A stretch of DNA of 64,000 nt from Oceanivirga miroungae (GTDB taxonomy: Bacteria > Fusobacteriota > Fusobacteriia > Fusobacteriales > Leptotrichiaceae), in the NCBI RefSeq assembly GCF_902505095.1, contig NZ_CABWIB010000001.1:248001-312000 (forward strand), given 5' to 3'. Shown one piece after another: positions 1 to 7,081 of the stretch (within the stretch, counting starts at the first letter, position 1; every line of letters begins with the position of its first letter). The notes beneath the pieces were generated by a model. It saw nothing but the letters and a program-made list of their open reading frames with translations, was not told the origin of the DNA and did no database searches. The translations under genes and the position numbers were made by a program.

Positions 1-2
1 TA

Positions 3-752
3 AATCTTTTACCAGATGGTAAAGGTCTTGAGTGGTCAGCTGCTATTGCGGGACCAACAACAGAAGAGTGGTCAAAAATGCTTGTAATAATTCTTGTTAT
101 GTTAATAGCATATAAAACTCTTGTAAGACCAATACATGGTTTTTTAGTTGGTGCATTTGTAGGTTTAGGCTTTCAAATGTTTGAAAATGTAAGTTATGCT
201 ACTAATAGTGCTTTAAGTAATGCAAATAGTGATTTAATGGGAGCTTTATCAACTACAATAATGAGATCTCTTGTAGGTATCTCATCTCACTGGCTATATT
301 CAGCAATTATAGGAGTAGGGGTTGCAATTCTTTTAAATAGAACTATTCATAAAAAGAGTTTAAAAAAACGTATATTATTATTTATTGCATTTTATTTAAT
401 AGGATATTTTTGCCACTTTATATGGAATTCTCCACTTGGGTCTTCAAGTATTATAGGGTCTTTATTAATTCCTGTAAAAGTTATATTATGGATTGTTATT
501 TTATACTATGTAGCAAGATATGCACTAAAAGAAGAAAGAGAGTATTTAAATCAAGTTAAGGATAAAATTGATTTATCTACATTTAAATATGATAAAGAAT
601 TATTAAGTAAAGCAATTTTAGATAGAAAAAATAGAAAGAAATTCTACAAGGTATTCAAAAAGGAAAAAGGGAAAGAAGAGTTAAAAGCATTAAAAAATGA
701 ACAAAATATTTATCTTGAAATGTTGCAGGAAACGGGAATAATAAGAGGCTAA
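3..752 (+). CDS. PrsW-family intramembrane metalloprotease (5' end outside window)
   Basis: A multi-spanning membrane protein resembling PrsW, the glutamic-type membrane protease that cleaves anti-sigma factors in Bacillus. The reading frame is open from base 3, so the gene begins before the window. The ATG at 78 is not the start, because the conserved EExxK motif (EEWSK, codons from base 63) lies upstream of it. Further family motifs are FQMFEN, SSHWLYSA and a late CHFIWN, all in hydrophobic segments. The last ~70 residues are a charged, lysine-rich cytoplasmic tail. The gene ends 3 bases before the AraC-type regulator and is probably cotranscribed with it. The substrate is unknown; a link to an envelope-stress anti-sigma factor would be inference only. 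Confidence 0.8.
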   Translation, partial: NLLPDGKGLEWSAAIAGPTTEEWSKMLVIILVMLIAYKTLVRPIHGFLVGAFVGLGFQMFENVSYATNSALSNANSDLMGALSTTIMRSLVGISSHWLYSAIIGVGVAILLNRTIHKKSLKKRILLFIAFYLIGYFCHFIWNSPLGSSSIIGSLLIPVKVILWIVILYYVARYALKEEREYLNQVKDKIDLSTFKYDKELLSKAILDRKNRKKFYKVFKKEKGKEELKALKNEQNIYLEMLQETGIIRG

Positions 753-755
753 TAT

Positions 756-1604
756 ATGGATTATTTAGCTATATTAATAGAAGTTATAGAATATATAGAA
801 AGTGATATAAAAAGAGCTATAGACAAGGAATACATTAGTATTAGGTTTGGAGTATCTTATGAAACTTTATCAAGAGTTTCTAGCATATATATGGAAGGCA
901 TTACCTTAACAAAATACATTAAATATAGAAGATTAAGTGAAGCTTGTAATGAATTATTAGAAACTAATAATATGATTAGCGATATGGCTATTCAATATGG
1001 GTATCAATCTAGTAATGCTTTTTCAAATGCTTTTAAAAAATATCACGGGAATTCGCCATTAGATGTAAGAAATGGTGCAAGCTATAAGAAGTTTTTATTT
1101 AATAGCACAAAACTTTATGAAAAATTAAGTGAAAAAGTAGTAATTACTGTGGAAAATATTAAATCCTATGAAGTAAGTGCTATAAAAATTGGAAACTATA
1201 AAGATTTAATAGAAAAAAAGGTTGATTTCTCATCGCTTTGGAATGATTTTACAAATGATAACGAGAAAAAAACTATGTTAAAAGATAAAAATGTATATGA
1301 AATTATTGATATAGATAACAAAAAAGAGGCTATATACTATATAGCATTTGAAAAACTAGATAAGAATTTAGAAAAAAGTTTAAATATGAAACCACTAAAA
1401 ATTAAGTCTAGTAAATACACGGTATTATCAACAAAAGTAGCTGCAAGATCAAATTTGATGCCTAAAATTTTGGATTATGTTGTATCAAAATTTTTAAGCG
1501 AAGATAATAGAAAAAATCCTAGTCAAAATAGATTTTTATGTGCAAAATCACCTGCCTGGGGCAGTGTTGATTTCGACTTAAAATACTATATAGATATGGA
1601 ATAA
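756..1604 (+). CDS. AraC-family regulator with C-terminal GyrI-like effector domain (Rob-like)
   Basis: 282 residues. The AraC-type double helix-turn-helix is at the N-terminus (about residues 5-105), with the typical second-HTH signature around ISDMAIQYGYQSSNAFSNAF. The remaining ~170 residues look like a GyrI-like effector-binding domain, ending in the AWGSVDFDLKYYIDM-type strand. This HTH-first order is that of Rob and of multidrug-sensing activators, not of classical AraC, where the HTH is C-terminal. An AGAGG ribosome-binding site lies inside the end of the upstream PrsW gene, so translation of the two is linked. The ligand is unknown. A long inverted repeat immediately follows the gene and may separate it from the next operon. 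Confidence 0.85.
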   Translation: MDYLAILIEVIEYIESDIKRAIDKEYISIRFGVSYETLSRVSSIYMEGITLTKYIKYRRLSEACNELLETNNMISDMAIQYGYQSSNAFSNAFKKYHGNSPLDVRNGASYKKFLFNSTKLYEKLSEKVVITVENIKSYEVSAIKIGNYKDLIEKKVDFSSLWNDFTNDNEKKTMLKDKNVYEIIDIDNKKEAIYYIAFEKLDKNLEKSLNMKPLKIKSSKYTVLSTKVAARSNLMPKILDYVVSKFLSEDNRKNPSQNRFLCAKSPAWGSVDFDLKYYIDME

Positions 1605-1668
1605 TACATTTAGACCTCATTATTTTTTTACGAGAATGATTATGTACTGTAAAAAATAAATGTATTAT
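1601..1668. repeat. 12-bp perfect inverted repeat with 44-nt loop between regulator and CPBP gene
   Basis: ATAATACATTTA at 1601-1612 is the exact reverse complement of TAAATGTATTAT at 1657-1668. The left arm overlaps the stop codon of the AraC-type gene and the right arm ends 30 bases before the next ATG. The loop is T-rich in its first half. It could form a long hairpin in RNA, or it could be a DNA operator; no clear -35/-10 pair is visible beside it. The function is unassigned. Confidence 0.55.
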
Positions 1669-1698
1669 ACTTAAAGAAAAAACAAAAAAGGAGAAAAG

Positions 1699-2574
1699 AT
1701 GTTTAAAGAAAGAAAAGACGCTATAAAATATAGTGGTATGGGAAAAATTATTGGATTAACTTTACTAATGTTTCTTTTAGGAAATATAGTAATAGAGGGA
1801 GTAACAAGTATACTAGGTGACTTAGTATTTGGAGCTAGTGAAAGCCAAATATCTATAGGATCTACTTTTGCTATGATTTTAAATGTAGTAATAATGACAG
1901 TAATTATGATGCTAGTTAGTAAAATCAAATTAAAAGACTTAGGTCTTGATTCAAAAGCAGTTATAAAAAATATATTAATAGGTGCTATCAGTGGGATACT
2001 TGTATTAACAGTTGTTGGACTTAGTATAAAGATGATGGGAGCAGTAACTATTGTAAGTGTATACAAATCAAGTTATTTAAAAATGATAATAGTTTCTCTT
2101 ATATTTTTTATCTTTCAAGGAACATTCGAAGAATTAGTATTTAGATCATTTATAATGACGCAATTATCTAAAAAGTTTGGTGATTTTTTAGGTATTATAT
2201 TAAGTGCCCTGTTATTTATATCAGTACATTTATTAAATCCAGGTATAAGCTACATGGCAATATTAAACCTATTAATAGCTAGTATTGTATTCTCAATGGT
2301 TTACTATGTTTGGGGAAATCTATGGTTATCAGGATTAGCTCATGGGCTTTGGAATTATACGCAAAGTGTAATATTTGGATCATCAGTTTCTGGTTTAACT
2401 TTAACTGAAAAGGTACTATTATCTACACCAGTTAATGGAAAAGACCTTATATCTGGTGGAGTTTATGGTTTTGAAGGTGGAATAGTTACAAGTATTATGG
2501 GTATAATTTTAATTGTAGTTTTAATTATAGTAGCTATGAAAAAAAATAATTGTAGTTGTAAGGTGGTAAAATAA
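1699..2574 (+). CDS. CPBP/Abi-family intramembrane metalloprotease
   Basis: 291 residues, mostly hydrophobic. All CPBP (CAAX protease and bacteriocin-processing) motifs are visible: EELVFR (E144, E145, R149), a histidine in FISVH (H177) and HGLWN (H215-N219). These residues form the predicted active site within the membrane. In other bacteria relatives mature or provide immunity to bacteriocins, or process membrane proteins; the substrate here is unknown. A good GGAG site precedes the ATG. The stop codon overlaps the start of a second CPBP gene by one base (TAATG), so the two are translationally coupled. Confidence 0.88.
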   Translation: MFKERKDAIKYSGMGKIIGLTLLMFLLGNIVIEGVTSILGDLVFGASESQISIGSTFAMILNVVIMTVIMMLVSKIKLKDLGLDSKAVIKNILIGAISGILVLTVVGLSIKMMGAVTIVSVYKSSYLKMIIVSLIFFIFQGTFEELVFRSFIMTQLSKKFGDFLGIILSALLFISVHLLNPGISYMAILNLLIASIVFSMVYYVWGNLWLSGLAHGLWNYTQSVIFGSSVSGLTLTEKVLLSTPVNGKDLISGGVYGFEGGIVTSIMGIILIVVLIIVAMKKNNCSCKVVK

Positions 2575-3350
2575 TGACGAAAAATCAAAGAATAGCAGTA
2601 ATAACAACTGTAATTTATACACTGATAATGTCTATGGGTATGTTTGTAATGCATAATATAGTTGGATTAGACTATTCTAATTCTAATATGGTATATACCC
2701 TAGTATATTTTGAAATTGCAATGACAATTTTAACAATAGTAGTATATAGAAAATATTTTAAAAATAAGGCTTTTAACAAACCAAAAAATAAACCAAGAAA
2801 GATATTCTTGTTTGTATTTGCTGTTATGATATTAGGATCTTTAGTGTTAGCATACCAATATTTTATTAATGCAACATATAGTCCTACAAAAAATAAGCTA
2901 CTGCTTATGGCTATAACAACAACTATGTTAGTTGGTTTTTCAGAAGAACTTATGTATCGTGGTATAGTATTACCTGCATTTTTAGAAAACCATTCTAAAT
3001 TTAAAACAATACTAATTTCATCTGCATTTTTTTCATCGCTACATGCGGTTAATATTTTAGGTGGATTTGAACTAACAGGAGTAATATCACAAGTAGTAGT
3101 TACATTTTTTGTTGGTATAACATTTGCGTGTATATTTACTGAAATAAAAAGTTTATTACCATTAATAATATTTCACGGATGGTGGGACTTTTTATCAATT
3201 GGTGGAGGAGCAGTAACAGAATCAAAAATAACTGGAGCAATAACAGCTGCTATTGTTGTTTTTGAAATATTAATGGGACTTATCATGTTATTTACAGTTA
3301 TAAGAAAAGACGATAAAATAAAAAAAATGGAGAATTTAGAAAATGAATAA
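2574..3350 (+). CDS. second CPBP/Abi-family intramembrane metalloprotease
   Basis: 258 residues. Motifs are EELMYR (E124, E125, R129), SSLH (H157) and HGWWD (H201-D205), which is the HxxxD variant of motif 4, whereas the upstream neighbour has HxxxN. The two proteins are only distantly alike, so this is an old pair of paralogues rather than a recent duplication. The start overlaps the previous stop by one base. The 3' end overlaps the serine-hydrolase gene by 8 bases, giving a tightly coupled three-gene run. Confidence 0.88.
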   Translation: MTKNQRIAVITTVIYTLIMSMGMFVMHNIVGLDYSNSNMVYTLVYFEIAMTILTIVVYRKYFKNKAFNKPKNKPRKIFLFVFAVMILGSLVLAYQYFINATYSPTKNKLLLMAITTTMLVGFSEELMYRGIVLPAFLENHSKFKTILISSAFFSSLHAVNILGGFELTGVISQVVVTFFVGITFACIFTEIKSLLPLIIFHGWWDFLSIGGGAVTESKITGAITAAIVVFEILMGLIMLFTVIRKDDKIKKMENLENE

Positions 3351-4485
3351 AAAAATAATGAGTCTATTAGGAAGTTTAGTAGTTTTAACTACAGTTTCTT
3401 GTAGTACAACAAGTATAGAAAAAAAAGAAGTTAAGAAAAACTCATATATTCAATTAATGACTGAAAAATTTTCAGAAAATAATAGAAATACTGGAGTAGT
3501 AGTATCAATAGAAAAAGATGGAAAAACTAGTGTATATAAAAGTGGATATGCTAATTATGAAACTAAAAAACTTGTAAATGAAAATGACTATTTTGAAATA
3601 GGAAGTGCTAGTAAATTATTTACAGCAATAGCTATAATGCAATTAGTAGAAGATAAAAAGTTATCATTAGATACAAAAATAAGTAAATTTTATCCATCGG
3701 GAGATATTGTTAAATTAGCTACGTATAAAGGAAAAAACTACTGGGATACAATAACAGTAGAAATGCTTTTAAATCACACAACAGGATTTATAGATTACTT
3801 AAATGTACACGGGTCATCTGATAAAGTATTAGAGTTATATAATCATTCAAATGAAGTATTTAGTTTTGATGATTTAATAAAATTATCAACTGACTATGGT
3901 GATGCACAATTTAAACCAGGAGATAGCTTTGCATATTGTAATACAAACTACGTAATTTTAGGTGATATTATAAGTAAAGTATCAGGGATGAATTGGAAAA
4001 AATATATTAAGACTAATCTATTTGAAAAAGCAGGATTAAAAGATACATATTTAGGATCAGAATTACCAAAAGAAATAAAAGATAAAGTTATAACAGGATA
4101 TTACGATGATTTAGAAACTAAAATGCCATTTAGTTTAGCTTCAAGTGCAGGAGAAATAGTTTCTACTCAAAAAGATTTACAAAAATTCTTAAGCTTCTTT
4201 ATAAGTGGTAAGTTTTATAAAGATAAAAAAACTTTAGATATACAATTAAATAGAGGAAAGCATAGTATGCAAGAAGGAAAAGGGATGCCTATTTATAGCT
4301 TAGGAGTAACTGAGTTTTTAGGTGGATATGGACATAATGGACAAACATTAGGATTCCAATCATTTGTGGCAGCTAACCCAACAACAAAAACTAATTATGT
4401 TTTACTTATGAATAATGCAAATGCAAATAGTATGATGCTATATGTTATGCTTGTAAATGCTCTAGCACAATTAGAAAAAAATTAA
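3343..4485 (+). CDS. Serine hydrolase of the class C beta-lactamase / PBP-like family, lipoprotein
   Basis: 380 residues. The N-terminus is a lipoprotein signal with lipobox TVSC, so the enzyme is probably tethered to a membrane by its N-terminal cysteine. The fold motifs are SASK (S88 nucleophile, K91), YCN (Y198, N200) and H331-N-G333 in place of KTG, the usual set in esterase/DD-peptidase-like members of this family. True beta-lactamase activity is not implied. It overlaps the upstream CPBP gene by 8 bases and precedes a phosphodiesterase, so a role in remodelling envelope polymers or small esters is plausible but unproven. Confidence 0.82.
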   Translation: MNKKIMSLLGSLVVLTTVSCSTTSIEKKEVKKNSYIQLMTEKFSENNRNTGVVVSIEKDGKTSVYKSGYANYETKKLVNENDYFEIGSASKLFTAIAIMQLVEDKKLSLDTKISKFYPSGDIVKLATYKGKNYWDTITVEMLLNHTTGFIDYLNVHGSSDKVLELYNHSNEVFSFDDLIKLSTDYGDAQFKPGDSFAYCNTNYVILGDIISKVSGMNWKKYIKTNLFEKAGLKDTYLGSELPKEIKDKVITGYYDDLETKMPFSLASSAGEIVSTQKDLQKFLSFFISGKFYKDKKTLDIQLNRGKHSMQEGKGMPIYSLGVTEFLGGYGHNGQTLGFQSFVAANPTTKTNYVLLMNNANANSMMLYVMLVNALAQLEKN

Positions 4486-4506
4486 AATAAGACAGGAAGA
4501 AAAATA

Positions 4507-6339
4507 ATGGATAGTATGAAAGAAAATATATGGTCAAAAAAAGGGAAAATTATATGGTTATATACAAAATATCTAATAATTACAAAATTAATTACAGCTA
4601 CATTATTATTACCTAGTTTTTCGTTTATAACTTCAAAATTAGTACACTTAAGTGGTAGAACTAATTTAACAAGTGGGAATTATAAGGGATTTATACTTAG
4701 TATATATGGGCTACCTTTAATAGTTATAGGTGTATTATTACTAGCTGTAATTTTAGCAATAGATATAAATACCTTTATAATAACAAGTGCATTAATAGAA
4801 GAAGGAAAATTAAATATAAAACTAAAAAGTGTTTTAATAGAAGCTATTAAATCTGTAAAACATTTTTTCTCACCAGTTGGTATGATAATGGTACTATTTG
4901 TGGCTTTTGCAATGCCTTTAATAGGTCTTGAAATAAAATTAGGTCCATTAGAAGAATTTAAGATTCCAAATTTCATAACATCCGTTATATTTGGAAACAC
5001 TTTATATTTATCAATATATATAATTTCATTACTATTATTATTTATTATTGCTATCACATACAGTCTTACAATACACTTTATACTAATAGATGGGCAAGAT
5101 ATAAAAAAAGCACTTAAAAGTTCTAGACTTTTTATGAAAAAGTACTGGAAAACTTTTATTAAAGACTATATTATAAAAATAATAAAACTAACTATAAAAA
5201 GTGGTATAGCTATTTTAGTATTTGTACTAATAGCATATATATTTGATATTGTATTTAGTAGATTCTATACAAACGATAATGTTTCATTTATTATGCTACT
5301 ATTAGCGCTATCTGAAATAATTGGGTATATAGCCTTTTTAGCAGTACCATTAGCAATTTCACATTTAACAGAACTATTTTATGAGTACCACAAAAAAGAA
5401 GGTAAAATACTGAAATTAAAATTAGTACCTGAGGAAGAATTAATTGTAAATGAAAAATGTTCAAAAAATATAAGTATGAAAACAAAGGCTGAAATATTTT
5501 TACTTTTATGTGCAATATTTACATTCAACTGGGTAGCAGCTAGTTTAACTGAAAAATATTTTGATCAAATATTTAAAATAAATAAATCAATTCAAATAGT
5601 TGCCCATAGAGCAGGAGGAGATTTAGAAGCTGAAAATACTGTAGAAGGTGTAAAAGAAGCTATAAAAGAAAACGCAAGCTTTGTAGAAATTGATGTTCAA
5701 AGAACAAAAGATGGTAAATATGTAATAAACCATGATGCAACTTTTAATAGAACTGCAGGAGTTGATAAAACTCCAATGGAGATGACTTTTAATGAAATAA
5801 AAGAGTTAGAAGTTGAAAATGCATTCGATTTAACTAAACCAAATAGAAAGGTTGCAAGTTTTGAAGAAATATTAGATGCAGCTAAAGGTAAAATTGGTGT
5901 ATTTGTAGAATTAAAAGAAAAAAGTGCAGATTATAAGATGGTAGATGATGTTGTAAAAATTATTAAAGAAAAAAATATGTTAGATGAGTGTGTTATTTTA
6001 TCACTAGATTACGATTTAATTGAATATACACATGATAATTACCCAGAAATTAAAACTGGATTTTTATACTTCTTCTCAACTGGAGATTTAAAAGATTTAA
6101 AAGCAGATTATTTAATAATGGAAGAAGGAGAAGCAAGTCATAGTAGAGTTTCTGAAATACATGAAGCTAATAAAAAGGCAATTGTATGGACTGTAAATAC
6201 AGAAGAATCTATAGATAGATTTATAAAATCTAATGTTGATGGAATAATAACTGACCATGTACTTTTACTTAATAAGGCAAAAGAAGAAGTTAAAAAAAGA
6301 ACTCATTTAGAAATAATAATAGATTCATTTAGAGAATAA
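4507..6339 (+). CDS. Membrane-domain glycerophosphodiester phosphodiesterase
   Basis: 610 residues. The first ~345 residues hold about eight hydrophobic segments and match the membrane domain found in Gram-positive-style GlpQ relatives. The last ~245 residues are a GDPD catalytic domain with H367-R368 and E376-N377 (HR..EN), EIDVQRTKDG and NHDATFNRTAG. The enzyme should hydrolyse glycerophosphodiesters from lipid head groups to glycerol-3-phosphate and an alcohol on the outer face of the inner membrane. An AGGAAG site precedes the ATG. It is the last gene of the envelope cluster; a strong terminator follows directly. Confidence 0.88.
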   Translation: MDSMKENIWSKKGKIIWLYTKYLIITKLITATLLLPSFSFITSKLVHLSGRTNLTSGNYKGFILSIYGLPLIVIGVLLLAVILAIDINTFIITSALIEEGKLNIKLKSVLIEAIKSVKHFFSPVGMIMVLFVAFAMPLIGLEIKLGPLEEFKIPNFITSVIFGNTLYLSIYIISLLLLFIIAITYSLTIHFILIDGQDIKKALKSSRLFMKKYWKTFIKDYIIKIIKLTIKSGIAILVFVLIAYIFDIVFSRFYTNDNVSFIMLLLALSEIIGYIAFLAVPLAISHLTELFYEYHKKEGKILKLKLVPEEELIVNEKCSKNISMKTKAEIFLLLCAIFTFNWVAASLTEKYFDQIFKINKSIQIVAHRAGGDLEAENTVEGVKEAIKENASFVEIDVQRTKDGKYVINHDATFNRTAGVDKTPMEMTFNEIKELEVENAFDLTKPNRKVASFEEILDAAKGKIGVFVELKEKSADYKMVDDVVKIIKEKNMLDECVILSLDYDLIEYTHDNYPEIKTGFLYFFSTGDLKDLKADYLIMEEGEASHSRVSEIHEANKKAIVWTVNTEESIDRFIKSNVDGIITDHVLLLNKAKEEVKKRTHLEIIIDSFRE

Positions 6340-6341
6340 TT

Positions 6342-6370
6342 AAAAGCTTAGGGAACACCTAGGCTTTTTG
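6342..6370 (+). terminator. Intrinsic terminator after the envelope cluster
   Basis: A 10-bp stem (AAAGCTTAGG paired with CCTAGGCTTT, one G-T pair), loop GAACA, then a T run. It isolates the upstream cluster from the adhesin operon. Confidence 0.85.
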
Positions 6371-6392
6371 TTATAAAGAGCTCTTCCAAAAT

Positions 6393-6423
6393 TTGACAAA
6401 ATAGGTGGGGGGGGGGGTATAAT
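6393..6423 (+). promoter_or_regulatory. Adhesin operon promoter with 11-G spacer tract (probable phase-variable promoter)
   Basis: TTGACA at 6393-6398 and TATAAT at 6418-6423 are both perfect consensus hexamers. The 19-nt spacer between them consists of 8 nt followed by eleven consecutive Gs (6407-6417) that abut the -10 box. A 17-nt optimum would need nine Gs. Homopolymeric G or C tracts in promoter spacers cause slipped-strand phase variation, for example Neisseria porA and opc. In this low-GC genome an 11-G run is extremely unlikely by chance. The promoter drives the small exported protein and the giant autotransporter. Confidence 0.85.
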
Positions 6424-6547
6424 ATATAAATAATTTTGGGGTAGTAATTATTAAGTTATTATCCTTTGTTTTATCACATAAAAAAACTACAGAGGCTATA
6501 TTAACATATAGTTTTTTGTCGTTAATAAAGAAAGTTGGTGGGATGTT

Positions 6548-7081
6548 ATGTTAAAAAGAGTACTAGTGATAGTTTTAATATTACTGTCCAATCTAGTATT
6601 TTCGCAGGATTTTGGTAAAGAGATAATAAAAAGGCAAGAAATAATAAAAAAAGCATTTGATGAAAATCTATTTTATGATGAAGGAGTAGTGTACGCTGAT
6701 GTATTAGAAGCAGACTATTTTTTAGAAATACTAAATGATTCAAAATTGAATTTAAAGGGAAATGTAGGAGTTTTAGTATTTCCTGATTTAGATAAATTAG
6801 ATAAATATTTAATAAGTGCATCAAAAAAATTAAAGGGTATAAAAATTTATTTATTAGATAAAAAAACTAACGCTTACAAAATGGAAAATAGAAGTTTTGA
6901 GGAATTAAAAAACAAAAATAAATATATTGAAATTAGTAACATAAAGTTCATTATAATATCTTCAGAAGATAAAATTATAAACGATATCTACTTAAATAGC
7001 TTAATAGAAAAAGATATGATGAATAATGTTATATATAAAAAGATGGGGATAAATTTCGGAGGAGAGTATAATGAATTCTAA
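6548..7081 (+). CDS. Small exported protein of unknown function, coupled to the giant adhesin
   Basis: 177 residues, not recognised. It starts with a hydrophobic signal peptide ending near VFSQ and continues as a ~157-residue soluble protein, presumably periplasmic, with alternating charged and beta-like stretches and no cysteine in the mature part. A GGTGGGA ribosome-binding site precedes the ATG; the ATG at 6543 is followed at once by a stop. The last 11 bases overlap the start of the 15.4-kb adhesin gene, and both lie behind the G-tract promoter. By position it may help export, fold or anchor the adhesin, as accessory proteins such as SadB and TpgA do for other trimeric autotransporters. 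No sequence likeness to those is claimed. Confidence 0.75.
   Translation: MLKRVLVIVLILLSNLVFSQDFGKEIIKRQEIIKKAFDENLFYDEGVVYADVLEADYFLEILNDSKLNLKGNVGVLVFPDLDKLDKYLISASKKLKGIKIYLLDKKTNAYKMENRSFEELKNKNKYIEISNIKFIIISSEDKIINDIYLNSLIEKDMMNNVIYKKMGINFGGEYNEF

Noticed and set aside
3343-4485. Annotation as a resistance beta-lactamase
   Set aside because: The motif set (SASK, YCN, HNG) fits the broad serine-hydrolase/DD-peptidase-like family; nothing specific for antibiotic hydrolysis is seen.
6407-6417. Poly-G run as a sequencing artefact
   Set aside because: It could be off by a base or two, but its exact placement between perfect -35 and -10 boxes and the parallel G6 tract at two other promoters argue that it is real.
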